A stretch of DNA of 64,000 nucleotides from Marinobacter sp. LA51 (GCF_030297175.1 NZ_AP028070.1:62001-126000), one strand, 5' to 3'. Shown: positions 7,698 to 17,392, counted from the first letter of the stretch. Notes: generated by a model from the letters alone, not told the origin. Program-made: numbers and translations.

Positions 7698-10054
7698 GAA
7701 TGATCTTCCAATAGTTGTTCTGTTAAGTCCTGGCGACGGCTGGCCAACGTTTGGGCGGTTTCGACCAGCTGATTTGCGGCCACCGGCCGACTCAGGTAAA
7801 AGCCTTGTGCAAGGTCACACCGCCACTGTTGCAGTAGCTCCCAGGCGGCCAGGTTCTCGATACCTTCGGCCACCACTTTCAGGCCCAGGCCATGGGCCAT
7901 GTCGATGGTCGATTTCACGATCAGCTGGTCCTGGGGTTCGGTGTCCAGATTCAGGACAAAGGACTTGTCGATTTTCAGCTCCTGCACTGGCAGCTTGCGA
8001 AGCTGCGACAGGGATGAGTAGCCAGTGCCGAAATCGTCTACGGACAGGGTCATGCCCAGTGCCTTGAGCCGGTTCAGTGTTGCCATCGCCTCCTCCGGGT
8101 CCTTCATCAGGGCGCTCTCGGTCACTTCCAGGGTGATTCGTTCCATGCCCTGGTGCCAATTGGCAAAGGCCCTGGTGAGATGATCGGTAAGCTCCGGCCA
8201 GGTCAGGTCCATGGCCGACAGATTGATGGCGACACCGGCGTTGACTCCCTGCTCGGCCCAGGCCCGTGCGTCCTCGGCGACGCGCTCAAGGATATGGGCG
8301 GTCAGGTCGTGAATCTGGCCAGACTGCTCGGCCAGAAAAATGAACTCCTCCGGGGAAACGAAACCAAGCTCCGGGTGGATCCAGCGCACCAGGGCCTCGA
8401 CCTGAACCAGCTCACCGGTACGGGTATTCAGCTTGGGCTGGTAGTTCATGTGCAGGCCATGATCGATGATGGCAGTGTGCAGATCGGCGGTCAGCTGCAA
8501 CTCGCGCAGGTGGCTCTCGTCCTGGCCTGGACGGTATCGGGTAACGGGCTCCGGGTGATCCTCGGCTTGTTCGAAGGTCAGGTTCAGCCGCCGGCGCAGC
8601 TCATTGGTATTGGATGCGTCGCCAGGGAGTTCCATAGTGACCATGCTGGCTCGTACTGAAAATGGGCTGCCATTAATCTGTTGCGGTGTCTGAACTATTT
8701 GTAAGAGGTGTCGAGCGAGGGCATCAACTTGTTCTGGACTGCTTGATGGAACCAGGGCCAGGAACTCACCGCCACCGGTCCGGGCGATCATTCGAGCATC
8801 GGGAAGTCCATTTCTTAAACGTTGACCAACGCCCACCAGCACCGCATCTCCAAACTCCAGGCCAAGGGTGTCGTTGATATCGGCCAGGTCGTTCAACTGA
8901 ATGCCAAGCAGCGTGCAGGCCTCGCCGTCTTCGAACATAGCCTGGGCCGACTGCATCAGCGCGTTGCGGTTTCCGAGGCCTGTTACGTCATCGTGGGTGG
9001 CGGCATACCGAATCTGAGCTTCCCGTTCCCGCAGCCGAACCAGCATGTCGCGGAGGGCATTTCGCAGCTGTTTTAATTCCCCACCGGTTCGGATGTAGGG
9101 CGGAGTCGGATTCTGGCCCTCGCCGACAGCTCGGGCATAGTCGGCCAACTGCAACACTGGCTTGCCGAGCGTTCGGGCGATAATCAGAGCCAGTGCGATG
9201 GCGAGAACCAGGATTCCACCTACCAGAATGGCGATCATTTTAACCCTGGTGTAATAACTCTCAAGTGTGGCTTGCCGGCTGATCATCAGCACTGCCTGGA
9301 TATCGCCGGAGCCCTTGTTGTCCAGGGTAATCGCGCGGCTGAAATAGTGCTGTCGGTTTAACAACATTCGTGGTTCGTCTTTTGTCTGTGTCAGCTCGCG
9401 CTCCATGTCGATATCTCGGTCGCCGGTGGCGGCAACTATTTGATAGTCAGCACTGCTGTCAGAACGAGCCCGGAACACGACTTCCGTGCCGCTCAGGCGA
9501 GCAATCAACCGGGCCAAAGATTGATCAAGGGCAAAGCCGGCTATCAGGCGCGCTCGAAGACCCGGACCTTCCACCGGGACCTGGAGAACCTCGTAGCCCT
9601 GTCCACCGATATAGGCGAAAGTTTGGGTGATGTCCCGACTTGCTCTGCTGTTGCTGAGGGCATCCACCACTTCTAGAGGCCTGTGATTTGTGGTGGAAGC
9701 CAATATTTTGCCGGTGCTGTCGATCAGCAACGAAAAGTCGGTTTGGGCCCGACGGCTGTGATTTTCCAGTGCACTTTTAATGGTGCCGTGGTCACCACTA
9801 GCCACGGCCGAGCGAAAGCCAAAATCTTGAACCACTACTCGTAGTCGCGAAAGAATCAGATCTGTTCTGCGGTCCAGCAACTCACGAGTCATTCGTTCGC
9901 CAATTGTCAGTTGCTCGTTGGCGCGATTCTTTTCGTCTTCAAACAGGTAGGCCATGAAAAGGGCCGCCATAATCAGGCTGACGACCACCACCAGTGAAAT
10001 CATGACGGTGATCAATCGGCCCCGAAAGCCCATGTATGTTTGCAGTCTCATCAA
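7694..10054 (-). CDS. Membrane GGDEF/EAL c-di-GMP protein with periplasmic sensor
   Basis: The protein has 786 residues. TM1 is at about 13-35, a periplasmic Cache-like region at about 40-270, TM2 at about 275-297, then HAMP, GGDEF (about 355-510) and EAL (about 525-775). The GGDEF loop reads GGGEF, a degenerate signature, so cyclase activity is doubtful. The EAL domain has EALVRW, EVTESAL and DDFGTGYSSL, so phosphodiesterase activity looks likely. It overlaps its neighbours by four bases on both sides. The periplasmic domain could receive a signal from the co-encoded cupredoxin, DUF3034 protein or envelope globin; this is inferred. Confidence 0.92.
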   Translation of the reverse strand: MMRLQTYMGFRGRLITVMISLVVVVSLIMAALFMAYLFEDEKNRANEQLTIGERMTRELLDRRTDLILSRLRVVVQDFGFRSAVASGDHGTIKSALENHSRRAQTDFSLLIDSTGKILASTTNHRPLEVVDALSNSRASRDITQTFAYIGGQGYEVLQVPVEGPGLRARLIAGFALDQSLARLIARLSGTEVVFRARSDSSADYQIVAATGDRDIDMERELTQTKDEPRMLLNRQHYFSRAITLDNKGSGDIQAVLMISRQATLESYYTRVKMIAILVGGILVLAIALALIIARTLGKPVLQLADYARAVGEGQNPTPPYIRTGGELKQLRNALRDMLVRLREREAQIRYAATHDDVTGLGNRNALMQSAQAMFEDGEACTLLGIQLNDLADINDTLGLEFGDAVLVGVGQRLRNGLPDARMIARTGGGEFLALVPSSSPEQVDALARHLLQIVQTPQQINGSPFSVRASMVTMELPGDASNTNELRRRLNLTFEQAEDHPEPVTRYRPGQDESHLRELQLTADLHTAIIDHGLHMNYQPKLNTRTGELVQVEALVRWIHPELGFVSPEEFIFLAEQSGQIHDLTAHILERVAEDARAWAEQGVNAGVAINLSAMDLTWPELTDHLTRAFANWHQGMERITLEVTESALMKDPEEAMATLNRLKALGMTLSVDDFGTGYSSLSQLRKLPVQELKIDKSFVLNLDTEPQDQLIVKSTIDMAHGLGLKVVAEGIENLAAWELLQQWRCDLAQGFYLSRPVAANQLVETAQTLASRRQDLTEQLLEDHS

Positions 10055-10686
10055 AGCTCTTGGAAGCGTCGTTGCAAAAGGTTCATGGAGTCGCCCGTTT
10101 CCGGTTCAGGAACCAGATCAATGGACAGTGACCGGTCGCTGCCCTTGTCCCAGGTCCGGATGATTGGCCGGGTATTGTCAGGCAGGCGCGGATGCCAGAT
10201 CTTGAGTGTTACCGGTTCAGCGGCAGTCACCGGAAGGGTGACGCGGCCGGAGACATCCGTTTGGCCAATGGCGGTGGTTTCGCTGATCACGATAAAAGCC
10301 TGCATGTGGTCGTGAATGTTGCAGCCCAGTTCAACAATACCTGGCTGGTCGAACAGCACCGGGACTGGAGGCTTACCAGCATACAGCTCTATGTTGAAGC
10401 TCTTGGCCGGAGAAAACGAATACACGTGGTGTTGGGTGTTGTCGCGGTTGGGGAATTCGACCTGTGAACCAACCGGCAGGATCAGGATTTTTGGATGGAA
10501 TTCGCGATCTTTCTGGTAAATTTCGGCGCTTATTGGTGCTACTTCGTCGACGCGATCCAGGTAGACCACGGCACCAGCGACCGGAGCGTTGCTGTCGGAG
10601 GTGGTGAGGGTGAGGCTCAGGTTGGCTGCCATTGCTGACATCGGCCACAACAAGGACGCCAGTACTGCGGCTGTTACTTTTCTCAT
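10051..10686 (-). CDS. Periplasmic cupredoxin-like protein (methylamine utilisation-type)
   Basis: This 211-residue protein has a signal peptide (1-20, ending AMA). A beta-rich segment follows, then a cupredoxin domain with FPNRDNTQHHVYSF and the copper loop GCNIHDHMQAF. Together they supply His, Cys, His and Met ligands of a type 1 copper site. A C-terminal carboxypeptidase-regulatory-like strand region follows (TDVSGRVTLP). Relatives are annotated as methylamine utilisation proteins, but no methylamine dehydrogenase genes are present here. Its stop overlaps the start of the GGDEF/EAL gene (ATGA). An electron-transfer or copper-sensing role is inferred. Confidence 0.82.
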   Translation of the reverse strand: MRKVTAAVLASLLWPMSAMAANLSLTLTTSDSNAPVAGAVVYLDRVDEVAPISAEIYQKDREFHPKILILPVGSQVEFPNRDNTQHHVYSFSPAKSFNIELYAGKPPVPVLFDQPGIVELGCNIHDHMQAFIVISETTAIGQTDVSGRVTLPVTAAEPVTLKIWHPRLPDNTRPIIRTWDKGSDRSLSIDLVPEPETGDSMNLLQRRFQEL

Positions 10687-10702
10687 GAAACTTCTGACCC
10701 TA

Positions 10703-11392
10703 TCAGGCTATTCCGGACCCCAGGGAAAATCGAATGTGGTTCCGAACCAGTAAATTTTCCCAGTAATGTCGCATCCAGTCCCATGCGGCATTGTTGACCT
10801 GTTCTACGAACGGATCAAGGTTTAGCTCATAGTAGTCTGGCGTACCGGCAATCTGGAGCACGGTGATGGTGATTGCATCGTCCAACTCATTCGAAAAGGG
10901 TTCGCCAATAAGCTGATGAGTCAACAGGTTAGCACGGGTGGCTTCGAGATCCACCAAATCGCTGGCGCGAATGGAGCGATTATTCTCGTACATTTCTTCC
11001 ATCAACCGGTGGCACAGATAGGCCCGGATCAGTAAGCCATCCAGGCCATCGTATTTCACGATCAGCGCGGACGGCCGGGTGAAGTATTGGGTGGCAGCAT
11101 CCACAAACGGGGCGAATAGCTCGGCCTTGCCGGCTTGCCGGGCGCAGGCTTCGACACATTCGATCAGGCGGGGTGCCATTTCGATGTATTCGACCGCGAA
11201 CTGGAACAGCGAGGTGGCCGGTTGGTACCCGTCAATAGTGACAGACGAAGGCAGGCAGGCTGCCTTCTCCCGGAGTTGCTGGAGAAAGATGCCCGAACGT
11301 GCTTCCTTGCGTCGTGCTTGATCAATAATCTCGAGAACCACCTGTGGTGTCATGTCAGGAGATGCCGATGTTGTAACGAATTGAGGTCGCAA
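10703..11392 (-). CDS. Conserved hypothetical protein, first gene of cupredoxin operon
   Basis: I do not recognise a family for this 229-residue, mostly helical soluble protein without signal peptide. The start is taken as a TTG at 11392 because a strong GGGAGGGG ribosome site lies just upstream. The next ATG (11352) has no such site. It ends 16 bases before the cupredoxin gene and is therefore probably the first gene of the five-gene operon running down to 6329. Its tryptophan- and tyrosine-rich C-terminus (NNAAWDWMRHYWENLL) is a recognisable landmark. Confidence 0.7.
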   Translation of the reverse strand: MRPQFVTTSASPDMTPQVVLEIIDQARRKEARSGIFLQQLREKAACLPSSVTIDGYQPATSLFQFAVEYIEMAPRLIECVEACARQAGKAELFAPFVDAATQYFTRPSALIVKYDGLDGLLIRAYLCHRLMEEMYENNRSIRASDLVDLEATRANLLTHQLIGEPFSNELDDAITITVLQIAGTPDYYELNLDPFVEQVNNAAWDWMRHYWENLLVRNHIRFSLGSGIA

Positions 11393-11552
11393 GGCCCCTC
11401 CCGTAGTCCGTATACCGTATCTGGGCAGGAAAGCAGCGGCGGACGGTCCACTACAGGCCTGCCATTTCCGACAAGTGTAGTCGACATTTTGCGCCTTGCC
11501 GGTTCAATGCCAGGAAAAAACGAGCGTGTGTGAGTGTGCTCCGACTGTCTGT

Positions 11553-12878
11553 TCAGGCGCGTTCAAACCAGCGCTGATGTCGGCTGTGGGACCAGCACAG
11601 CCAGCCCATGCTGAGCGCCCGTGCCAGCATCAGGCAGATCAGTGAAAACCACAGGCCGTGGTTGCCCCAACCGGTGGTGAGCCACCACACCGGCACGAAC
11701 ACAGCCAGCGCCGAAAACAGCATGGTGTTCTGCATGTCACGGGTGCGGGTGGCTCCTATGAAAACCCCATCCAGCAGAAAACCCCAGACCGCCGCAAACG
11801 GCAACAGCCAGAGCCAGGGCAGGTATTGCCAGGCGGTGGTGCGAACTTCTTCAATACCGGTCAGCAGCGCGATCAGGCCCCGCCCCCCGGCGACAAACAC
11901 CACGGTTAGCAACAGGGCGCCCCAGAGCGACCAGCGCAGAGCACTGCGGAACACGGCCCGGAACCGACTTTGGCTGCCCTTACCGATAGCCTCACCAATG
12001 AGGGCCTCGGCGGCATTGGCAAACCCGTCCAGGGCATTGGATATAAGCAGCAGGAAGGTGAGTAGCACTGCGTTGGCGGCCAGGATGGTGTCGCCCTGGC
12101 GGGCACCCTGGGCCGTAAAGAACGCCAGCACCAGCAGTAGGGCAATGGTGCGCACCATGATGAACCGGTTCACCTGCAGAATGGCCAGGTAGTCGCTCAG
12201 TTTTCCGAACAGGGCCCGGGTCAGGCGCTGGCCCTCTGGCATCCGGGTCAGCACGATGGCAAAGCCGATGCCGGCGGCACCGTATTCGGCGATTACCGTG
12301 GCGATGGCAACGCCCCGGCTGTTCCAGCCCAGACCGGTGACAAACAGGATATCCAGCACGATGTTCACGCCATTGGCGACGATCAGCATGATCATCGGGC
12401 CGCGGGCGAACTGGGTGCCGATCAGCCAGCCCACCAGCGTGTACTGGCACAGCACCGCCGGCGCACTCCAGATCCGGATGGCGGCATACTCGGCGGCCAG
12501 GCTGCTGACGTCCGGACTGGGGTTCATCAGATTCAGGCCCAGGGAAATCAGTGGCTGGTGCAACAGGATCAGCAGCAGCCCGATCGCCACCGACAGCAGC
12601 ACCGAACGCAGCAGCAGGGCGACCTGACCAAACCGGTCGCGCTTGCCCCAGGCCTGGGCCGCCAGGCCGGTCGTGCCCATGCGCATGAAGCCAAAAGTCC
12701 AGTACAGGATGCTGAACAGGTTGGCGCCGACGGCTACCGCGCCGAGGTATTCCGGACTCTCCAGATGACCCAGCACGGCAGTATCCACCAGGCCCAGCAG
12801 CGGCACGGTCAGGTTGGTGAGCATTAATGGCCAGGCCAGGGCCCAGAGGCGCCGGTCGATGGCGGGCAGGTGGAACAT
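11553..12878 (-). CDS. dinF: MATE family efflux transporter (DinF-like)
   Basis: This 441-residue protein has 12 predicted membrane helices. The N-terminal blocks WPLMLTNLTVPLLGLVDTAV and GFMRMGTTGLAAQAWG are typical of the DinF branch of MATE transporters, which export cationic drugs or small organic molecules using Na+ or H+ gradients. It is divergent from the cytochrome oxidase operon, with 205 bases between the two starts. The specific substrate cannot be inferred. Confidence 0.9.
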   Translation of the reverse strand: MFHLPAIDRRLWALAWPLMLTNLTVPLLGLVDTAVLGHLESPEYLGAVAVGANLFSILYWTFGFMRMGTTGLAAQAWGKRDRFGQVALLLRSVLLSVAIGLLLILLHQPLISLGLNLMNPSPDVSSLAAEYAAIRIWSAPAVLCQYTLVGWLIGTQFARGPMIMLIVANGVNIVLDILFVTGLGWNSRGVAIATVIAEYGAAGIGFAIVLTRMPEGQRLTRALFGKLSDYLAILQVNRFIMVRTIALLLVLAFFTAQGARQGDTILAANAVLLTFLLLISNALDGFANAAEALIGEAIGKGSQSRFRAVFRSALRWSLWGALLLTVVFVAGGRGLIALLTGIEEVRTTAWQYLPWLWLLPFAAVWGFLLDGVFIGATRTRDMQNTMLFSALAVFVPVWWLTTGWGNHGLWFSLICLMLARALSMGWLCWSHSRHQRWFERA

Positions 12879-12937
12879 CCTATATCGCTCTGTTTTTTAA
12901 AAATGTGTGGTTAGCAGTTTTGGATTTAACTGATTTT

Positions 12938-12966
12938 TTAGCCTTTTTCGGATCTGTGTCTATACT
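12938..12966 (+). promoter_or_regulatory. Candidate sigma-70 promoter of the cox operon
   Basis: TATACT at 12961-12966 is a good -10 box. TTAGCC 17 bases upstream is only a weak -35. The site lies about 115 bases before coxB, whose ATG is preceded by TGGAGA. The rest of the 205-base gap holds no gene that I can see. Confidence 0.4.
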
Positions 12967-13083
12967 CGTTCCTGAGGTATCCATAAGCAGGCTTCCACAC
13001 TGATTCCAGGGTGTATGCGAGCGCCCGAAAAATCAGTGGGATAACGCAAATCCGACAAGAATAACACTCTGTGGAGACACAGT

Positions 13084-14208
13084 ATGCGCGTGCACGCTCA
13101 GCGGGCAGGTGCCCTGTTAGGTGGTCTTATGTTCCCGGCCGTGTCCCTGGCGGACTGGACGTTGAACATGACCCCCGGGGTGACCGGCACCAGTAACGAA
13201 ATATTCAGCCTTCACATGATCATTCTCTGGATCTGCGTCGCCATTGGCGTCGTGGTGTTCGGGGTCATGTTCTGGTCCATCTTCGCCCATCGAAAATCCC
13301 AGGGTTACAAGCCTGCGAATTTTCACGAAAACACGTTGGTGGAGATTCTCTGGACGATCATCCCCTTTGTCATCCTGGTGGTAATGGCGATTCCGGCCAC
13401 CGCCACCCTGGTGGACATGTACGACACCACTGAATCCGATGTCGACATCAAGGTCACCGGCTACCAGTGGAAATGGCAGTACGAATACATCGATGAAGAT
13501 TTTGGCTATTTCTCCAATCTCTCCACACCTCGTGACCAGATCAACAACCGGCAGGCCAAAGGTGAGAACTACCTGCTGGAAGTGGATAACCCCCTGATCA
13601 TTCCCGTGGGCAAGAAAGTACGTTTCCTGGTGACGGCGAATGACGTGATCCACTCCTGGTGGGTGCCGGCCTTTGGCGTCAAGAAAGACGCCATCCCCGG
13701 CTTCATCAACGAAACCTGGACCCGGGTCGATGAGCCTGGCACCTATCGTGGCCAGTGCACCGAACTGTGCGGCAAGGACCACGGCTTCATGCCGGTGGTG
13801 GTCAAGGCCGTGCCCCAGGAGGAATACGACACCTGGGTGGCGGAGCAGAAAGTTGCGGCCGAAAAAGAGCGTGAGTTGACCCAGAAAGACTGGACCATGG
13901 CCGAGTTGATGGAGCGCGGCGAGAAAGCCTATCAGACAGCCTGCGCGGCCTGTCACCAGGCGGATGGCAGCGGTGCGCCCCCGGCCTTCCCGGCGCTCAA
14001 GGGCAGCAAAATTGCTCTCGAGGACATGGCCGCTCACATCGATATTGTGGTCAACGGCGTGTCCGGAACTGCCATGCAGGCCTTCGGTGGCCAGTTGAGT
14101 GAGGTGGACCTGGCGGCGGTAATTACCTACGAGCGAAACGCCTGGGGTAACAACACCGGTGAAATGGTCACGCCGAAAGAGATTTTTGATTACAAGAACG
14201 AGCAGTAA
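13084..14208 (+). CDS. coxB: Cytochrome c oxidase subunit II with C-terminal cytochrome c domain
   Basis: This is the CuA-bearing subunit of an aa3/caa3 oxidase. The 374-residue protein has a signal peptide (1-23), two transmembrane helices (about 40-110) and a cupredoxin domain. The CuA motif is CTELCGKDHGFM near residue 220, with the upstream His in DVIHSWWVP. A C-terminal c-type cytochrome follows, with heme motif CAACH near residue 293. The fused cytochrome makes this caa3-like. It is the first gene of coxB-coxA-ctaG-coxC. Confidence 0.96.
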   Translation: MRVHAQRAGALLGGLMFPAVSLADWTLNMTPGVTGTSNEIFSLHMIILWICVAIGVVVFGVMFWSIFAHRKSQGYKPANFHENTLVEILWTIIPFVILVVMAIPATATLVDMYDTTESDVDIKVTGYQWKWQYEYIDEDFGYFSNLSTPRDQINNRQAKGENYLLEVDNPLIIPVGKKVRFLVTANDVIHSWWVPAFGVKKDAIPGFINETWTRVDEPGTYRGQCTELCGKDHGFMPVVVKAVPQEEYDTWVAEQKVAAEKERELTQKDWTMAELMERGEKAYQTACAACHQADGSGAPPAFPALKGSKIALEDMAAHIDIVVNGVSGTAMQAFGGQLSEVDLAAVITYERNAWGNNTGEMVTPKEIFDYKNEQ

Positions 14209-14265
14209 TCAACGCCAGATAACAGATATCACCAGCCACAATAAATGGCGGTAACGGGGGTTTTC

Positions 14266-15849
14266 ATGAGTGCGGTTGCAGATACCCACGCCCAGGATCA
14301 TCATCACGGCCCGGCTAAAGGCTTCAGCCGCTGGCTGCTGACCACCAACCACAAAGATATAGGTACCATGTACCTGATCTTCAGTTTCGCTATGTTCCTG
14401 CTTGGCGGAACCATGGCGATGGTCATTCGGGCGGAACTGTTTCAGCCCGGTTTGCAGATTGTGCAACCGGAATTCTTCAACCAGATGACCACCATGCACG
14501 GTCTGATCATGGTGTTCGGGGCTGTCATGCCGGCGTTTGTCGGCCTGGCTAACTGGATGCTGCCGCTGATGATCGGAGCCCCCGACATGGCGCTGCCGCG
14601 GATGAACAACTGGAGTTTCTGGCTGCTGCCGTGTGCTTTCCTGATCCTGGTTTCGACCCTGTTCATGGAAGGCGGTGCGCCCAACTTCGGCTGGACCTTC
14701 TACGCACCCCTGTCGACGACCTATGGGCCGCCGAGCACCACCTTCTTTATCTTTGCCGTCCATATCATGGGGATCTCCTCGATCATGGGCGCAATCAACG
14801 TTATTGCCACCATTCTGAATCTGCGGGCGCCGGGCATGACCCTGATGAAAATGCCCCTGTTCGTCTGGACCTGGCTGATTACCGCGTTCCTGCTGATTGC
14901 AGTGATGCCGGTACTGGCGGGTGTGGTCACCATGATGTTGATGGATATCAACTTCGGCACCAGCTTCTTTGATGCCTCCGGTGGCGGCGACCCGGTGCTG
15001 TTCCAGCATGTGTTCTGGTTCTTCGGCCACCCCGAGGTTTACATCATGATCCTGCCCGCCTTCGGCGCGGTCTCCCACATCATCCCGGCGTTCTCCCGCA
15101 AACCGCTGTTTGGCTACGCCTCCATGGTGTACGCGGTGGGTGCCATCGCTCTGTTGTCATTCGTGGTCTGGGCTCACCACATGTTCACCGTGGGTATCCC
15201 CATTGCCGGCCAGCTGTTCTTCATGTACGCCACCATGCTGATTGCCGTGCCTACCGGGGTGAAAGTGTTCAACTGGGTCGCCACCATGTTCCGCGGCGCG
15301 CTCAGCTTCGAGGCCCCCATGCTGTTTGCGGTCGCCTTCGTGATCCTGTTCACCATCGGTGGTTTCTCCGGCCTGATGCTGGCCATTGCCCCGGCTGACT
15401 TCCAGTACCACGACACCTACTTTGTGGTGGCGCACTTCCACTACGTGCTGGTGCCTGGCGCGATCTTCGGCATCTTTGCCTCCGCCTACTTCTGGCTGCC
15501 CAAGTGGACTGGCCACATGTACGACGAAACCCTGGCCCAGACCCATTTCTGGCTGTCGTTCATCGGCATGAACCTGGCGTTCTTCCCGATGCACTTCCTG
15601 GGGCTGGCGGGCATGCCGCGGCGGATTCCGGATTACGCCCTGCAGTTCGCCGATTTCAACATGGTCTCCAGTGTCGGTGCCTTCATGTTCGGGGCTACCC
15701 AGCTGCTGTTCCTGTTCATTGTGGTGAAATGCGTTCGTGGTGGTAAGGCGGCTGCCGCCCAGCCCTGGGATGGTGCCGAAGGCCTGGAGTGGACAATACC
15801 GTCACCTGCGCCTTACCACACCTTCGCCACGCCCCCGGAAGTGAAGTAG
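14266..15849 (+). CDS. coxA: Cytochrome c oxidase subunit I
   Basis: This 527-residue, 12-helix catalytic subunit carries heme a, heme a3 and CuB. Visible motifs are the heme a ligand region TTMHGLIMVFGAV and the CuB/crosslink motif WFFGHPEVYIMILPAFG. The second CuB His pair is in WAHHMFTVG and the heme ligand region is DTYFVVAHFHYVL. The start at 14266 (MSAVADTHAQDHHHG) is preferred because family proteins begin there. An in-frame ATG seven codons upstream (14245) is possible but lies before the G-rich ribosome site. It follows coxB by 57 bases. Confidence 0.96.
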   Translation: MSAVADTHAQDHHHGPAKGFSRWLLTTNHKDIGTMYLIFSFAMFLLGGTMAMVIRAELFQPGLQIVQPEFFNQMTTMHGLIMVFGAVMPAFVGLANWMLPLMIGAPDMALPRMNNWSFWLLPCAFLILVSTLFMEGGAPNFGWTFYAPLSTTYGPPSTTFFIFAVHIMGISSIMGAINVIATILNLRAPGMTLMKMPLFVWTWLITAFLLIAVMPVLAGVVTMMLMDINFGTSFFDASGGGDPVLFQHVFWFFGHPEVYIMILPAFGAVSHIIPAFSRKPLFGYASMVYAVGAIALLSFVVWAHHMFTVGIPIAGQLFFMYATMLIAVPTGVKVFNWVATMFRGALSFEAPMLFAVAFVILFTIGGFSGLMLAIAPADFQYHDTYFVVAHFHYVLVPGAIFGIFASAYFWLPKWTGHMYDETLAQTHFWLSFIGMNLAFFPMHFLGLAGMPRRIPDYALQFADFNMVSSVGAFMFGATQLLFLFIVVKCVRGGKAAAAQPWDGAEGLEWTIPSPAPYHTFATPPEVK

Positions 15850-15861
15850 GCGAGGCCCGAG

Positions 15862-16464
15862 ATGGACGAGCGCACCCGGGCAGACGAAGCACGCCCCCGC
15901 ACCAATACGCGGGTGGTCTCCTGGTGCCTGGCCGGGGTGGTGGGCATGTTTGCCTTTGGCTTTGCCCTGGTGCCGCTGTACGACGTGTTCTGCGAAATTA
16001 CCGGCATCAACGGCAAGACCGGTGGCCGCTACGAAGCAGTCGCCACGGCCGAGGCCGATGTCACTCGCACGGTGCAGGTGCAGTTCCTGGCCCAGAATGG
16101 TCCGGGCATGCCCTGGACCTTCCGGCCAGTCACCCGGAGCATCGACGTTCATCCCGGTGAGCTGGTCACCGTTGCCTTCTTCGCCCAGAACCCGACCGGT
16201 GCAGCGATGGTAGGCCAGGCAGTTCCGAGCCTGTCGCCGTCCGAAGGCACCCTGTATTTCCATAAGACCGAGTGTTTCTGCTTTAACCAGCAACCCCTGG
16301 CGGCGGGTGAAAGCACAGAGATGCCGCTGGTGTTTATCGTTGACCGGGATCTGCCCGAGCACATAACCAAGCTGACCCTGTCCTACACGCTCTACGATCA
16401 GAGTAAAACGGCCACGGTGTCAGATACGGATCGACCTATCACAACAACAAACGAAAACGGCTAA
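15862..16464 (+). CDS. ctaG: Cytochrome c oxidase assembly protein CtaG/Cox11
   Basis: This copper chaperone delivers CuB to subunit I. The 200-residue protein has one N-terminal transmembrane helix (about 22-42, followed by VPLYDVFCEITG) and a periplasmic immunoglobulin-like domain with the copper motif ECFCFNQQ near residue 138. It lies between coxA and coxC, the usual order in proteobacteria. All key cysteines are present. Confidence 0.95.
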   Translation: MDERTRADEARPRTNTRVVSWCLAGVVGMFAFGFALVPLYDVFCEITGINGKTGGRYEAVATAEADVTRTVQVQFLAQNGPGMPWTFRPVTRSIDVHPGELVTVAFFAQNPTGAAMVGQAVPSLSPSEGTLYFHKTECFCFNQQPLAAGESTEMPLVFIVDRDLPEHITKLTLSYTLYDQSKTATVSDTDRPITTTNENG

Positions 16465-16480
16465 GCCATCGGAGATTGTC

Positions 16481-17368
16481 ATGGCGGATAACCAGAGCTA
16501 CTACGTTCCGGAACAGAGCAAATGGCCGATCATTGCCACCGTCGGCCTGGGTTTAACCCTTTACGGGGTGGCATCGATCATGGTGAACAGCAAACAGGGC
16601 GAGAGCACTGACGGCTCCTGGTTCCTGTTTATGATAGGCGCCGTGATTATGGCGTACATGCTGTTTGGCTGGTTCGGCAATGTCATCCAGGAAAGCCGGG
16701 CCGGGCTCTACAGTGATCAGATGGATCGGTCTTTTCGCTGGGGCATGAGCTGGTTCATTTTCTCGGAAGTGATGTTCTTTGCCGCGTTCTTTGGCGCTTT
16801 GTTTTACGTGCGGGTGTTCGCCGTGCCCTGGTTGGGTGGTGAAGGCGACCGGGGCAGTTCGGCCATGCTTTGGGACGGTTTCAAGGCAACCTGGCCACTG
16901 GTAGAAAACCCGAACCCGGAGGCGTTCCCCGGCCCCAAAGAGGTTATCAGTGCCTGGGGTCTGCCCCTGATCAACACGATACTGCTGGTGACTTCTTCAT
17001 TCACCGTGACAGTGGCTCACCATGCCTTGAAGGCGGGCAATCGGGCCAAGACCAAGCTCTGGCTCGGGCTGACCATCGTCCTGGCCCTGGTGTTCCTGTT
17101 TGTCCAGGGCTACGAGTACATTCACGCCTATCGTGATCTGGACCTGACCCTGGCTTCCGGGATTTACGGCAGCACCTTTTTCATGCTGACGGGCTTCCAC
17201 GGTGCCCACGTCCTGCTGGGTTCACTGATGCTGATCATCATGTTGCTGCGCATCAACAAGGGCCATTTTACCGCTGAAAACCACTTTGGATTTGAAGCCG
17301 CCGCCTGGTATTGGCACTTCGTGGACGTGGTCTGGTTGGGGTTGTTCATCTTCGTTTACATCATCTGA
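16481..17368 (+). CDS. coxC: Cytochrome c oxidase subunit III
   Basis: This 295-residue protein has seven transmembrane helices. Landmarks are YYVPEQSKWPI at the N-terminus, WFIFSEVMFFAAFFGALFYVR, and the C-terminal FTAENHFGFEAAAWYWHFVD block that binds lipid and stabilises subunit I. It starts 16 bases after ctaG. It completes the core oxidase. Confidence 0.96.
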   Translation: MADNQSYYVPEQSKWPIIATVGLGLTLYGVASIMVNSKQGESTDGSWFLFMIGAVIMAYMLFGWFGNVIQESRAGLYSDQMDRSFRWGMSWFIFSEVMFFAAFFGALFYVRVFAVPWLGGEGDRGSSAMLWDGFKATWPLVENPNPEAFPGPKEVISAWGLPLINTILLVTSSFTVTVAHHALKAGNRAKTKLWLGLTIVLALVFLFVQGYEYIHAYRDLDLTLASGIYGSTFFMLTGFHGAHVLLGSLMLIIMLLRINKGHFTAENHFGFEAAAWYWHFVDVVWLGLFIFVYII

Positions 17369-17392
17369 CCCGGATTAACGGGATTAAGACGG

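Noticed and set aside
13000..13083. Short repeats in the cox leader resembling the family B core
   Set aside because: Only a few bases (GGGTGTAT) are shared and no enclosing arms pair.
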